DNA of 64,000 bases from DATJPD01 sp035506575 (GCA_035506575.1 DATJPD010000036.1:1-64000); one strand, 5' to 3'; positions 43,068 to 51,698 are shown, counted from the first letter of the stretch. Numbers and translations: made by a program. Notes: generated from the sequence alone by a model not told the origin.

Positions 43068-45143
43068 ATGAGCACGACAGCAGGCGCGGCGCGGTGCCGC
43101 ATTGGGATCGACGTCGGCGGGACCTTCACGGATTGCGTCCTGTTCAACGCCGGCAGCGGCACGCTCACCTATTTCAAGGAGCCGAGCGTGCCTTCCGATC
43201 CATCGAAGGCAGTCGAGCGCGGCATCCGCGGGCTTTTGGAACGGGCCGGTGTCGCCCCGAAGGACGTCGACCTGATCGTCCACGGCACGACCTTGCCGGT
43301 GAACGCGGTCATCCAGCGGCGAGGCGCCAAGGTCGGACTGGTCGTGTCGCGCGGTAACCGCGATGTGCTCGAGATCGGCCGCTGCCATATGCCCAACCCC
43401 TATGATTTCACGGCCGAGCGCGAGGAGCCGCTGGTGCCGCGCGATCTGGTGTTCGAGACCAGCGCGCGCGTCACAGCCAACGGCCGGGCTCTGGCGACGG
43501 CGGACGATGGCGAGATCGCCCAGATCGCGAAGAAGATCAAGGATGAGAAGCTGTCCGCCGTGGCGGTCATGCTGCTGCATTCCTATCGCTTCCCGGAGGA
43601 GGAGCGGAAGGTCGCAAGCGGCCTGCGCAAGCACCTGAACGGAACCCTGGTGACGGAGTCCGCGGAGATCTGGCCGGAGCGCCGGGAGTATGAGCGGGCG
43701 CTCGTCGCGGTCATGAACGCCTATATCCATCCGCTGATGGACGAGTATCTGCGCCTGCTGGTGGAGCGCGTGGCGGCGACGGGTGTGAAGGCGCCGATCT
43801 ACATCACGGCCTCGAACGGCGGCAGCCTCAGCCTCGCCACCGCCCGCAAGCGCCCGATCGATACCATGCTGTCAGGACCGGCCTCGGGGGTGAATGCGGC
43901 ATCGCGGGTCGCGGCCGCGGCCGATCGCAAGCGCCTGATCACCTTCGACATGGGCGGCACGAGCAGCGACATCGCCCTGTCGAAGGCGGGCGAGCCGGAA
44001 TACGCGACGCGCACGCATATCGGCGACTTCCCGCTCGTCCTGCCGGTTGTCAATGTCGTGTCGATCGGTGCCGGCGGCGGCTCGATCGTGTGGGTGGACC
44101 GCCAGGGCGTGCTGAAGGTCGGGCCGCACAGCGCCGGCGCCGATCCGGGGCCCGTGTGCTACAAGCGCGGCGGCGCCGAGCCGACGGTCACCGACTGCTA
44201 CCTGATGGTCGGCTGCATCGACCCGAACCATTTCCTCGGCGGCCGCATGAAGCTCGACCGCGAGCTCGCGCGGGCCGCGCTCGAGAAGATCGCCGATCGT
44301 CTGGGGATCAAGGGAGAGGATAGGGCGGTCAAGGTGGCGGAATCCGCCCTGCGCGTGGCCACCGCCGTGATGGCAACCGAGCTGCAAAAGAACCTGGCCC
44401 GCCGCGGCGAAGACCCCCGCACGTTCTCGCTGATGGCGTTCGGCGGTGCTGGACCGACACATGCCAATCTTCTGGCCCGCGAAGCCCGCCTGAGCTCGAT
44501 CGTCATTCCGCGCGCCCCGGGCACGTTCTGTGCGATGGGCGCCATCCTGTCGGACGTGCGCCGCGACTACATCCGATCCGTCCGGCTGCTGCTGGACGCG
44601 GCGGACGCGCAGGCGACGCTCTCGGAGACGTTCAGGACGCTCGAGCGCGAGGCCGAGGAGTGGATCGCCGCGGAGGGCTCCATCCTCGACGGCGCCGAAT
44701 TCTCGGCGACGGCGGACATGCGGTACAAAGGACAGTCATGGGAGCTGCGCGTGGACCTGAGCGACGCACTGCGGGTGTCGCCGGACGCGAGCCAGCTGAC
44801 GGAGCTGTTCCACCGCGAGCATGACCGCGTCTATGCTTTCAAGGACAACGACGCGGTGGTTGAAGTCACGACGGTGCGCCTCCAGGTCCGCGGGCGCATG
44901 CCGCCGGTCGCTTTGCCCTCGGTCGCACGGCAGGGCCAGATCGCTCCCGTCTCAGCACGCCGGGTGTTTCAGAGCGGCTCATACGTCGAGACGCCGGTCT
45001 ACGACCGTCCAAAACTGGGCGAGGGCGCCGTCGTCCGGGGACCGGCGATCGTCGAGCAGGAGGACAGCACGAGCTGGATCCTCGCGGGCTGGACGGCCGA
45101 GGTCGACCGGATCGGCAACCTGATCGTGTCGAAGCACGAATAG
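43068..45143 (+). CDS. hyuA: hydantoinase A / 5-oxoprolinase alpha-type subunit (HyuA)
   Basis: 691 residues. IGIDVGGTFTDCVLF is the ATP-binding start of the ASKHA-like fold. HGTTLPVNAVIQRRGAKVGL, ERALVAVMNAYIHPLM and TFDMGGTSSDIALS are HyuA motifs. It would use ATP to activate the ring amide that HyuB helps hydrolyse. It closes the operon, separated from hyuB by the permeases and binding protein. The stop is 5 bases from the opposite-strand ThDP gene end, with no clear terminator between. Confidence 0.9.
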   Translation: MSTTAGAARCRIGIDVGGTFTDCVLFNAGSGTLTYFKEPSVPSDPSKAVERGIRGLLERAGVAPKDVDLIVHGTTLPVNAVIQRRGAKVGLVVSRGNRDVLEIGRCHMPNPYDFTAEREEPLVPRDLVFETSARVTANGRALATADDGEIAQIAKKIKDEKLSAVAVMLLHSYRFPEEERKVASGLRKHLNGTLVTESAEIWPERREYERALVAVMNAYIHPLMDEYLRLLVERVAATGVKAPIYITASNGGSLSLATARKRPIDTMLSGPASGVNAASRVAAAADRKRLITFDMGGTSSDIALSKAGEPEYATRTHIGDFPLVLPVVNVVSIGAGGGSIVWVDRQGVLKVGPHSAGADPGPVCYKRGGAEPTVTDCYLMVGCIDPNHFLGGRMKLDRELARAALEKIADRLGIKGEDRAVKVAESALRVATAVMATELQKNLARRGEDPRTFSLMAFGGAGPTHANLLAREARLSSIVIPRAPGTFCAMGAILSDVRRDYIRSVRLLLDAADAQATLSETFRTLEREAEEWIAAEGSILDGAEFSATADMRYKGQSWELRVDLSDALRVSPDASQLTELFHREHDRVYAFKDNDAVVEVTTVRLQVRGRMPPVALPSVARQGQIAPVSARRVFQSGSYVETPVYDRPKLGEGAVVRGPAIVEQEDSTSWILAGWTAEVDRIGNLIVSKHE

Positions 45144-45148
45144 GCGCC

Positions 45149-46831
45149 TCACATATTGCCGTGCCCGCGCTTGATGGTCTGGCGGATCACCGGGGCGGTG
45201 ACTTGGTCCGAGATCTGGATGTTCCAGATCTCGGAGTCGCCCTGGGCCGCGAAGTCGGCGAACAGCTTGGGGATGACCGACACGTCGCGGATCTCGTGGC
45301 CGCGCAGGCCGAAGCCGCGCGCGATGTTCTCGAGGGCGGGCCGGCCGAACACGGCCAGGCTGTCGTCGAGGCCGTCGGCGCGCAGCTTGTGGAATTCCGA
45401 GCCGTAGCCGCCGTCGTTCATGGCGCAGATGAGGATGCGGAAGCCCTGGCGCTTGAGCGTCTCGAGCTCCTGGATATGGAACAGGAGCCCGCCGTCGCCC
45501 TCGAACAGCACGATCTTGCCCTCGCGGCCCTGCCAGCGCGCCGCCGCGACGCCCAACGCATAGGAGAGGCCGTTGCCGACCGCGCCGAACTCGCGGACCG
45601 TGGTGTAGCGCTCCGCAGGCCGGCCGCGCATCTGCGCGTTGAAATAGGCCTGGTGGCCGCCGCCGACCACGACGTCCCAGTCCTTCGGGATCACCGCGTC
45701 GATGGCGCGGATCGCCTCGCGCGGATCCAGGAGCCCGGGTGCGATGTCGAAGGGCATCGGGTCCGCAGGCTCGGTTGCGATGCGGTGCGCGAGCTCCTTC
45801 GTGCGGATCGCCGCCGCCGTCGGCTTGCCCGCGCCCAGCTTCCTGTCCAGCCCGGCAAGGATCGCCTCGATGCCGACGCGCGCATCCGCTCTCACGTAGA
45901 GGTCGGCGGCCTTCTGTCCGTCGCGCAGGCCGCGCGGCGAATCGTCCAGCTGGATCTTGAACGCCTTGGGCCAGAAGTGGCCGGCCCCGACGTAGTAGGA
46001 CATGCTCGTGCCGACCGCGAGCACGACATCCGCGGACTCGTACATCTCCCGGCCCAGCGCCGTGAAGTAGCTGCCGGTGATGCCGAGGCCGAACGGATGG
46101 TCGTGGAACAGGCCGCGCGCCGGCAGCGTGTTCGAGAGCAGGGCGCCGCAACGGTCGGCGAGCTTGATCGCCGCCTCGCGCGCGCCGGACCACAGCACGC
46201 CGCGGCCGCCGAGGACGATCGGCCGCTTGGCCGCGGCCAGCCGCTCGACGGCCTCGCCCACGACCTCCGGGTCGGGATGCATGCGCCCGACCTTGGGCTG
46301 GTACATCGCCGACGTCTCGTAGGGCTGGTTGGCCATGTGCTCGACCTTCTGCAGGTCGTAGGGAATGCCCAGCACCACCGGCTCCCGCTCGTACTTGGCG
46401 ATGTGGAAGGCCTCGCGCACGCAATCCATCATGCGCGGCACGCTGTGCGCTGCGATGTAGCGCGCGCCAGTCGCCGCCACCAGCGGCGCCTGGTCGATGG
46501 CCTGGTTGTAGAACTTGGCGTTGATGGGCGATTCGCCGGCAAACACCACCAGGGGCAGGCGGGCGCGGACGGCGGCCGGCAGCGCGGTCATCAGCTGGGT
46601 CACGCCGGGGCCGCAGGTGACTGAGGCGACGGCAAGCTTGTTGGTGGCGACGTTGTAGGCGGTGGCCGCCGCGACGGTCGCGTGCTCGTGCCGGACGTGC
46701 ACGGTCCGCACGCCCGGCAGCCTGGCGAACGCGGTGGACCAGTGCATGTTGCCGTCGCCCATCAGGACGAACTGCGTGTCGACTCCCTCGGCGCGGAAGG
46801 CTTCGGCGAGGGCTTCGTAGAGCTTGGGCAT
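45149..46831 (-). CDS. thiamine-diphosphate-dependent enzyme (acetolactate synthase/benzoylformate decarboxylase-like)
   Basis: 560 residues in the three-domain ThDP layout. Glu49 in HVRHEHATVAAATAYNVAT activates the cofactor. SVTCGPGVTQLMTALPAAV and the C-terminal LFEGDGGLLFHIQELETLKR / CAMNDGGYGSEFH form the Pyr and PP (GDG...N) domains. The reaction cannot be fixed. It lies after the P450 on the same strand (108-bp gap), so both might act on one aromatic or oxo-acid substrate. This is inference. Confidence 0.85.
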   Translation of the reverse strand: MPKLYEALAEAFRAEGVDTQFVLMGDGNMHWSTAFARLPGVRTVHVRHEHATVAAATAYNVATNKLAVASVTCGPGVTQLMTALPAAVRARLPLVVFAGESPINAKFYNQAIDQAPLVAATGARYIAAHSVPRMMDCVREAFHIAKYEREPVVLGIPYDLQKVEHMANQPYETSAMYQPKVGRMHPDPEVVGEAVERLAAAKRPIVLGGRGVLWSGAREAAIKLADRCGALLSNTLPARGLFHDHPFGLGITGSYFTALGREMYESADVVLAVGTSMSYYVGAGHFWPKAFKIQLDDSPRGLRDGQKAADLYVRADARVGIEAILAGLDRKLGAGKPTAAAIRTKELAHRIATEPADPMPFDIAPGLLDPREAIRAIDAVIPKDWDVVVGGGHQAYFNAQMRGRPAERYTTVREFGAVGNGLSYALGVAAARWQGREGKIVLFEGDGGLLFHIQELETLKRQGFRILICAMNDGGYGSEFHKLRADGLDDSLAVFGRPALENIARGFGLRGHEIRDVSVIPKLFADFAAQGDSEIWNIQISDQVTAPVIRQTIKRGHGNM

Positions 46832-46939
46832 CGGCGGTTTAACCCCTGGGTCGTGTCCAGGGAAACGCTACCTCAGGCGTGCGCGCGGGCGAAAGGGCCT
46901 TCGTCTTTTCGCCCGTCCCGGACCCCGCGGGCGCCCGGC

Positions 46940-48139
46940 TCACGCCGCGCGCAGCTCGAGCGGCAGACTCGCGAAGCTGCGGACCGCGTTGTTGAAGCCG
47001 CGCACCGGGGGGCCCGCGAGCTCGATCGAGGCGACGCGCTGAGCCAGGGCCGACAGGAGAAGCTCGCCCTCCATGCGCGCGATCGCCACGCCGATGCAGA
47101 CGTGCACGCCGACGCCGAAGCCGACATGGCCCTGCACGCGGCGCGTGATGTCGAAGCGGTCCGGCGCCTCCCAGTGGTCGGGATCGCGGTTGGCGGAGGC
47201 GAGCAGCAGCAGCACCTTCTCGTTCGCCGGGATGCGCAAGCCGCCAAGCTCGACCTCGCGCGTGGTCGTGCGGAAGAGGTTCTGGAGCGGGGTTTCCATC
47301 CGCAGCGTTTCCTCGAACGCGTTCCTGGCGAGCGACGGATCGGCGCGCAGCTTGTGCCACTCGCCGGGGTTGGTCGCGAGCAGATAAAGCGCGCTGCCGA
47401 TCGCCGCGACCGTCGTGTCGAGCCCGGCCGAGAGGAACGAGCGCACGAGCATCGCCGCCTCTTCCTCGGTCGCCTCGCCCGCCTGAACGGCGTCGTAGAT
47501 CTGCGCGCCGAGCCCGTCCTGTGCGAGCGCCGCGCGCGAGCACTTCGCCATGATCCAAGGCACCACCGTGCCCGATGTCGCGGTCGAGGCCTTGAAGCGC
47601 GCGTTCAGCGGCCCGAACCCGTTGAACACCATGTCGCCGTACGGCAGGAGGTGTTCGCGCCCGTCGCCGTCGAGGCCGACCGCATCGGGAAACACCTTCA
47701 GCGGGAACGCCTCCGCCAGGTCCGCAACGCCGTCGATCCGGCCGCGTGCCAGCACGCGCTCGACCGCCGCCGCGGCCTCCCTGGCGAACGGCTCGCGCAG
47801 GCGCTGCAGCGCCGGAGGAGACACCGCCCGGTCGACGATGCGCCGCGTGCGGTCGTGCAGGGGAGGGTCAGTCTCGAGCAGCAGGCTCGGCGGTCGCCAC
47901 GGCTTTTCCTTGCCGAAATGCGTGTAGCCCACGCCCATCCCGGAGCAGTAGGTCTTCCAGTCGAGCAGTGCCGACCGCACCTCCTTGTAGCGGGCCATGC
48001 CCCAGCAGGCGTATTTCGGCATGTGGAAGACGGGCCCGGCCCTGCGCATCGCGGCGTATCCCGGATAGGGATCGGCGATGAACGCGTCACCGTAAGGGTC
48101 GATGTCGAGATCGGGCGCGCGCTCGAATACGTCCGTCAT
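46940..48139 (-). CDS. cytochrome P450, CYP199-like
   Basis: 399 residues. The haem ligand is Cys348 in GHVGFGVGVHVCIGVAIARM. The I-helix is SFLSAGLDTTVAAIGSAL and the ExxR motif is EETLRMETP. HFGKEKPWRPPSLLLETDPP and FRTTTREVELGG closely recall the CYP199A enzymes of Rhodopseudomonas, which demethylate 4-methoxybenzoate-type acids (compared from memory). In the B-C loop CSGMGVG stands where I recall CSSRGVG, so the substrate may differ. No ferredoxin or reductase gene is adjacent. GGGAGG precedes the ATG. Confidence 0.85.
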   Translation of the reverse strand: MTDVFERAPDLDIDPYGDAFIADPYPGYAAMRRAGPVFHMPKYACWGMARYKEVRSALLDWKTYCSGMGVGYTHFGKEKPWRPPSLLLETDPPLHDRTRRIVDRAVSPPALQRLREPFAREAAAAVERVLARGRIDGVADLAEAFPLKVFPDAVGLDGDGREHLLPYGDMVFNGFGPLNARFKASTATSGTVVPWIMAKCSRAALAQDGLGAQIYDAVQAGEATEEEAAMLVRSFLSAGLDTTVAAIGSALYLLATNPGEWHKLRADPSLARNAFEETLRMETPLQNLFRTTTREVELGGLRIPANEKVLLLLASANRDPDHWEAPDRFDITRRVQGHVGFGVGVHVCIGVAIARMEGELLLSALAQRVASIELAGPPVRGFNNAVRSFASLPLELRAA

Positions 48140-48383
48140 GGGCCGCCTCCCTTATGCTTTGCGCGATGATGCCGCGGCCGCCGCGGGCAGGCAATCCTGG
48201 CCGCGCGGAGGCGCCCCGCGTTGCGCCGGCCGTCATTATTCGCAGGCATTTGGCACAAGGCCGGGCTAAAATGAGCTGCTTTGGGCGCGTTTTGGGGACT
48301 CGTACGTTGACGCAACCACCTTGGCCGGCCGAAGCATAGGCGCGGCTGGGCATGCCCTGGAGCCGCCTCACATAGGACAGCCG

Positions 48384-48584
48384 ATGAGCGACCCGAAAGA
48401 CGCGGCCATTCGCGCAACCCTGGCGGAGAAAATGGCCAGGATGCTGAAGCGCCGCGGGTATACCGAACGTCAGATCGTGCAGGTTTTGCGCGTGATTCCC
48501 GACAAGGCCAAAGCGATCCTCGAAGGCCGTCTGGACGAGTTCTCCCATGACGAGATCCGGCGCTTCATAGCCCAGCTCGATTAG
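48384..48584 (+). CDS. small helix-turn-helix-like protein
   Basis: 66 residues, MSDPKDAAIRATLAEKMARM then KRRGYTERQIVQVLRVIPDK, AKAILEGRLDEFSHDEIRRF. The pattern resembles the XRE-type HTH of small antitoxin-like regulators (turn at GYTERQIVQVL, then KAILEGRLDEF). AGGA lies six bases before the ATG. The 48140-48383 gap upstream, shared with the P450 promoter side, shows no other gene. A regulatory role is plausible but not shown. Confidence 0.55.
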   Translation: MSDPKDAAIRATLAEKMARMLKRRGYTERQIVQVLRVIPDKAKAILEGRLDEFSHDEIRRFIAQLD

Positions 48585-48648
48585 CTGCCCCGGACGCCCC
48601 CGATCACGGCAGGCCGGGGTTGTGTTTTGGCCCCGGTGGGCGTATGTG

Positions 48649-48780
48649 GATAATGTCACCCACGTTGGGTCGGCCCCGTTTCAGCGTCCTTTAAGAGGGC
48701 GTGTCGGTTTCCTTCCGCATCGTTGTTTGACCCGCCCGGCAGCCGCCGGACGGTACGTTCATCATGGAAGGGAATTTCCA
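48649..48780 (+). promoter_or_regulatory. promoter and long 5' leader of cold-shock gene 1
   Basis: GATAAT (48649-48654), with TTTGGC 17 bases before it, predicts a start near 48661 and a 120-base leader. Two blocks are shared with the leader of the second csp gene: TTGGGTCGGCCC (48665-48676) and CGTTGTTTGACCCGCCCGGC (48721-48740), the latter matching 18 of 20 bases at 51783-51802. Csp mRNAs often carry structured, temperature-sensing leaders, so this is a candidate regulatory RNA. Confidence 0.5.
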
Positions 48781-48990
48781 ATGGCCATCGGCACTGTGAA
48801 ATGGTTCAACGCCACCAAGGGCTTCGGGTTCATTCAACCGGAAGACGGCTCGAAGGACGTGTTCGTGCACATCTCCGCCGTCGAACGCGCGGGCCTCGGC
48901 ACGCTCAGCGAAGGGCAGCGCGTGCACTTCGAGATCGAAGTGAACTCGAAGAACGGCAAGAGCTCGGCCGCGAACCTGCGCGCCGAGTGA
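48781..48990 (+). CDS. cspA: cold-shock protein (CspA family)
   Basis: 69 residues, one OB-fold. GTVKWFNATKGFGFIQPEDG holds RNP1 and KDVFVHISAVERAGL holds RNP2, with the aromatic patch that binds single-stranded RNA or DNA. These proteins act as RNA chaperones. GGAAGGGAA precedes the ATG. It is about 70% identical by eye to the csp at 51847. The symbol is generic; the exact paralogue cannot be told. Confidence 0.92.
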   Translation: MAIGTVKWFNATKGFGFIQPEDGSKDVFVHISAVERAGLGTLSEGQRVHFEIEVNSKNGKSSAANLRAE

Positions 48991-49011
48991 CGCGCGCGAA
49001 CGCGGCTCGGG

Positions 49012-49034
49012 CCTGACCCGCTCCCCAGGTCAGG
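49012..49034. terminator. hairpin between convergent csp and zinc-ribbon genes
   Basis: CCTGACC (49012-49018) / GGTCAGG (49028-49034) with a 9-base loop, then GGGTTTCG on the plus strand. It includes the stop codon of the opposite gene (49030-49032). A modest bidirectional terminator. Confidence 0.4.
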
Positions 49035-49377
49035 GGGTTTCGTCCTCGGCCGCTTCGCCCGCCTCTTCGCCGTCTTCGGCCTCCTCGGCCGGTTCGGCGT
49101 CATCGGCTGCGTCGAGGATGGGGACACCGTCCTTATCCTCCTCGCCGGCGTCCGCTGCCGGCGCTTCGGGCCCAGCCTCGGGCTCGGGGCGCCGCGCGGC
49201 TTTGCTCCACGAGCGCTTGCGTGCGGGCTCCCCCCGCGGCATGTGGCCGGCCGCCGCGTACGGGGTCTCGCATTTGGGGCAGGCGGTCAGCTCGCGCTCC
49301 AGGTCGTAGAACGCGGCGCCGCAGGAGCCGCACCGGTGCTTGCGCCCGCGCCGGGCAGCCTGCATCACTTCGCTCAT
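49030..49377 (-). CDS. TIGR02300 / FYDLN-acid zinc-ribbon protein
   Basis: 115 residues. Two CxxC pairs (Cys16/19 in CGSC, Cys33/36 in CPKC) bracket FYDLERELTACP, the family's FYDLN-type signature. The C-terminal half is a long acidic, disordered tail (EEAEDGEEAGEAAEDE). The family is confined to alphaproteobacteria and has no known function; the zinc ribbon plus acidic tail suggests contact with nucleic acid or RNA-protein machinery. Translation is coupled to the upstream gene (ATGA). Confidence 0.85.
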   Translation of the reverse strand: MSEVMQAARRGRKHRCGSCGAAFYDLERELTACPKCETPYAAAGHMPRGEPARKRSWSKAARRPEPEAGPEAPAADAGEEDKDGVPILDAADDAEPAEEAEDGEEAGEAAEDETP

Positions 49378-49559
49378 GTCTCCTCGCTTTCGCCGTGCGT
49401 GCCGGCGAGTGCCGGCCCGCCGTTCTCGGTCGCGGTCCCGGTGTCGGCCGGACCATTGCGCCGCGCGTCGCGACGTGCGTCACGCTGCGCCTTGCGCAGC
49501 GCCTGCTGCCGCTCGCGTTCGGCGCGCTCGAACCGGTAGTTGATCCGCTTCTTCGTCAT
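49374..49559 (-). CDS. small basic hypothetical protein
   Basis: 61 residues: KKRINYRFERAERERQQALR, then Arg-rich RDARRDARR and a Gly/Thr tail. The ATGA overlap with the zinc-ribbon gene and its place 56 bases after rpsU show it is a real gene. The N-terminus could bind RNA or the ribosome. No family is named with confidence. Confidence 0.6.
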   Translation of the reverse strand: MTKKRINYRFERAERERQQALRKAQRDARRDARRNGPADTGTATENGGPALAGTHGESEET

Positions 49560-49614
49560 CGCTCGGACTCCGTTGGCATGTGTTCGGCGGGCTGGGCGGG
49601 TCTGCCCGATCCGG

Positions 49615-49818
49615 TCAATACCCCTCGCGTTCCATCCGCTTGCGCATCAGCTTGCGGCGCCGGCGGATGCCCTCGGCCGTTTCGCGCGCCGTGCGCTCGG
49701 ACGGCTTTTCATAGGCCCGGCGGCGTCGCATTTCTCGGAAGACGCCCTCGCGCTGCAGCTTCCGCTTCAGAATGCGCAAGGCGGCGCCGACATCGTTGTC
49801 ACGCACGAAGACCTTCAT
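49615..49818 (-). CDS. rpsU: 30S ribosomal protein S21
   Basis: 67 residues: MKVFVRDNDVGAALRILKRK, LQREGVFREMRRRRAYEKPS, ending RKRMEREGY. S21 joins the small subunit late and helps mRNA binding. The start at 49818 matches family length. Only a weak GGTGG lies upstream. Two small genes follow on the same strand, apparently in one operon. The gap 49819-50084 has no gene apart from a terminator hairpin. Confidence 0.95.
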   Translation of the reverse strand: MKVFVRDNDVGAALRILKRKLQREGVFREMRRRRAYEKPSERTARETAEGIRRRRKLMRKRMEREGY

Positions 49819-50041
49819 GGCCGCACCACCGTCAGCGGCACCGGGCCGGCCGCGCACCCCTGATCCGGTCTCTCCATCTCCATGCACACGATTCCTTGTC
49901 GTTGACAGGCTCAATGGTCGCCAGGGGGACAAAGAGCCCCGCAATCCGCGGTGGCCCTCCGTCACATGCCCCTCGACGTGTCGCCTGTTGCCAGGCTCGC
50001 GTGCGAGGAACAGCGCTCCGTCACCGGGCGCCCCCGATGAT

Positions 50042-50063
50042 CGGACTCCCGGAGGGGAGTCCG
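50042..50063 (-). terminator. hairpin downstream of the membrane-anchored hypothetical gene
   Basis: A perfect 9-bp stem CGGACTCCC (50042-50050) / GGGAGTCCG (50055-50063) with a GGAG loop, 22 bases past the stop at 50085. There is no U-run, so termination may be weak or Rho-assisted. Confidence 0.45.
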
Positions 50064-50084
50064 CGATGGCGCGGTCGCGGGTCC

Positions 50085-50537
50085 TTACCTCTCGGCTGTG
50101 CCCGAAGAGTGTGCCGGCTGGGTTTGCTCCGGCAGCGACGGCTGGGTTGCGTACAGGTAGATCACGGTGGCGGCGAGGGCGACGATCGCGCCGATCTGCG
50201 CGCGGCGCAGCCGCGCCGGGCCGCGCGATCTTGCCCGTGCCGGGTGAGAGTTCGCCTGGGGCTTCGGGAGCAACTGGATCAGCGAGGTGATACGCGCGCC
50301 GTCAACGGATGCGCCCGCATGATGCAGCCGTTCCACAAGCCTGGCGAGCGCCGTCGCGGCGTCACGGCGCGGCAGCGCCGCGAGCCGCGCCGCCTCGCGG
50401 TACGGATCGAGATCGAGCCGCGCCAGGGCGGAGACGACGCTCAAGGTCATGCCGTTCGGCTCTTCGCCCAGGCCTGCCGAGAGAAAGGCCTCGAGCGGCG
50501 CAGGCGCGTCCGCCCGGTCGCCGGAACCAAACATCAT
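50085..50537 (-). CDS. hypothetical protein with C-terminal membrane anchor
   Basis: 150 residues from ATG 50537 (AAGG eight bases upstream). A helical soluble domain (about 12-75; GMTLSVVSALARLDLDPYRE, AALPRRDAATALARLVERL) leads to a membrane helix (about 115-133, AQIGAIVALAATVIYLYA) and a short Pro/Gln tail. Not recognised. The frame is open further upstream, but that part lacks coding character. Confidence 0.5.
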   Translation of the reverse strand: MMFGSGDRADAPAPLEAFLSAGLGEEPNGMTLSVVSALARLDLDPYREAARLAALPRRDAATALARLVERLHHAGASVDGARITSLIQLLPKPQANSHPARARSRGPARLRRAQIGAIVALAATVIYLYATQPSLPEQTQPAHSSGTAER

Positions 50538-50858
50538 GAGTGCTGCCTTTCGGAGCGCGGATACGCCAATACACGGCCCATCGGCCGGTGGCGCGCGGCT
50601 GAATAATAGCCAAATATAAGTGCCTAGGAGTACTTTACAAGCGCTATCGGATTTATTTCCGCACGAGGGCGCATTATCCGCATTATCTCTGCGGTTCGTG
50701 TTAGGTTCTGGACGCGGGCTCACGGACTCCCGGCCGAGGTGCGGCTGCGGCCGGAGATCTGCGAGGGACGACCGGCCGCCCGGGTATAGCCACCGCATGG
50801 ACGGCCCCTTCGGAGCGCGACCCTGGCGCCCCACAACCTCAAGCTCAGGACAGGCTCG

Positions 50859-51023
50859 ATGGCCGAAGAAAAGAAAAGCGAATGGCAGGTGATCGTGGAG
50901 ACGCAGCGGAAGGCTCTCGCCGCGCGGACCGCGCAACTCCGCGCCGCGCGTCTGGAGCGCGACGCAGCACTCCCACCTCCGGCTCCGGCAGCCCGGCGGA
51001 CGAAAAAGAAGCCGGCGGCCTGA
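50859..51023 (+). CDS. 54-residue charged hypothetical protein
   Basis: ATG 50859 to TGA 51023, with AGGA eight bases before the start. MAEEKKSEWQVIVETQRKAL, then AARTAQLRAARLERDAA and a basic tail RRTKKKPAA. One long helix is likely. It is convergent with the gene ending at 51025. No family recognised. Confidence 0.45.
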   Translation: MAEEKKSEWQVIVETQRKALAARTAQLRAARLERDAALPPPAPAARRTKKKPAA

Positions 51024-51024
51024 T

Positions 51025-51276
51025 CTAGGCCCGGCCGCGCCGGTTGCGCGAGCCGAGTTCCTTCATCTTCGCCCGCGCCAGCGCCCGCGCATCCGCGGTG
51101 ACGTGCATGCCGTGCGGCGGGCGGGCACATTTGCTGAGCTGCTCGACATGCGTGGCCCACTGGGCGCGCTCGCCGGGGTCGTCCAGTGCCGCGATCCGCG
51201 TGCGCACATAGGCCGCGTCGTACGGCGTGGCGAACAGATCGTCCGCATCGAACTTGCTCAGGTCGTTCTTTTTCAT
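51025..51276 (-). CDS. 83-residue hypothetical protein
   Basis: ATG 51276. MKKNDLSKFDADDLFATPYD, AAYVRTRIAALDDPGERAQW, VEQLSKCARPPHGMHV, and a basic end RNRRGRA. The composition and conserved-looking D-rich helices suggest a real gene, but the Shine-Dalgarno is weak and I do not recognise a family. Confidence 0.45.
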   Translation of the reverse strand: MKKNDLSKFDADDLFATPYDAAYVRTRIAALDDPGERAQWATHVEQLSKCARPPHGMHVTADARALARAKMKELGSRNRRGRA

Positions 51277-51337
51277 GGGCGGACCATAGCACGGCGGAGC
51301 CGGGAGACGGACTTTATCGGCGGCGGGCGGTGACGGA

Positions 51338-51520
51338 CTAGATGGCGCCGCGGTTGCGCGTTGCGGCCGCCCTGACGACGGTTTCGATGAGCTGCTCGTA
51401 GTGGCGCGCGATGTCCTCGTACTGCCGGCGCACGTCGGGCACGGCGGATTGATGCGCCGAGTCACGGGCCTTGAGTGCAAGCGCGCGCAGACGCGTGACG
51501 CTGAGCGAGTCGATCGCCAT
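51338..51520 (-). CDS. 60-residue hypothetical protein
   Basis: ATG 51520. MAIDSLSVTRLRALALKARD, then VRRQYEDIARHYEQLIETVV. Two helices are likely. Short proteins of this type (with a Y-x-x-IA-x-x-YE-x-LI helix) are common in alphaproteobacteria and have no known role. It lies 61 bases upstream of the 83-residue gene on the same strand. Confidence 0.45.
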   Translation of the reverse strand: MAIDSLSVTRLRALALKARDSAHQSAVPDVRRQYEDIARHYEQLIETVVRAAATRNRGAI

Positions 51521-51698
51521 GGTTTCGGATCGGATATCTGGCCGCCGAACTCACGTCGGCACGTCTGCCCCCGCAGCGGGTATAGGCCCCGGCACTCCTG
51601 CGTGGCAATGGAATTCGGGACGGCGCAGGAAAGAAATGCTGCGGGCCGGCGCAGCCGCCGCGGCGGCCGGCGTTCATTGCAATTTCCGGCAATCAGCC

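Noticed and set aside
48250..48275. Sigma54-like TGGCAC near 48250
   Set aside because: The -24 half is present but the required GC at -12 (TTGC) is not at the right distance.
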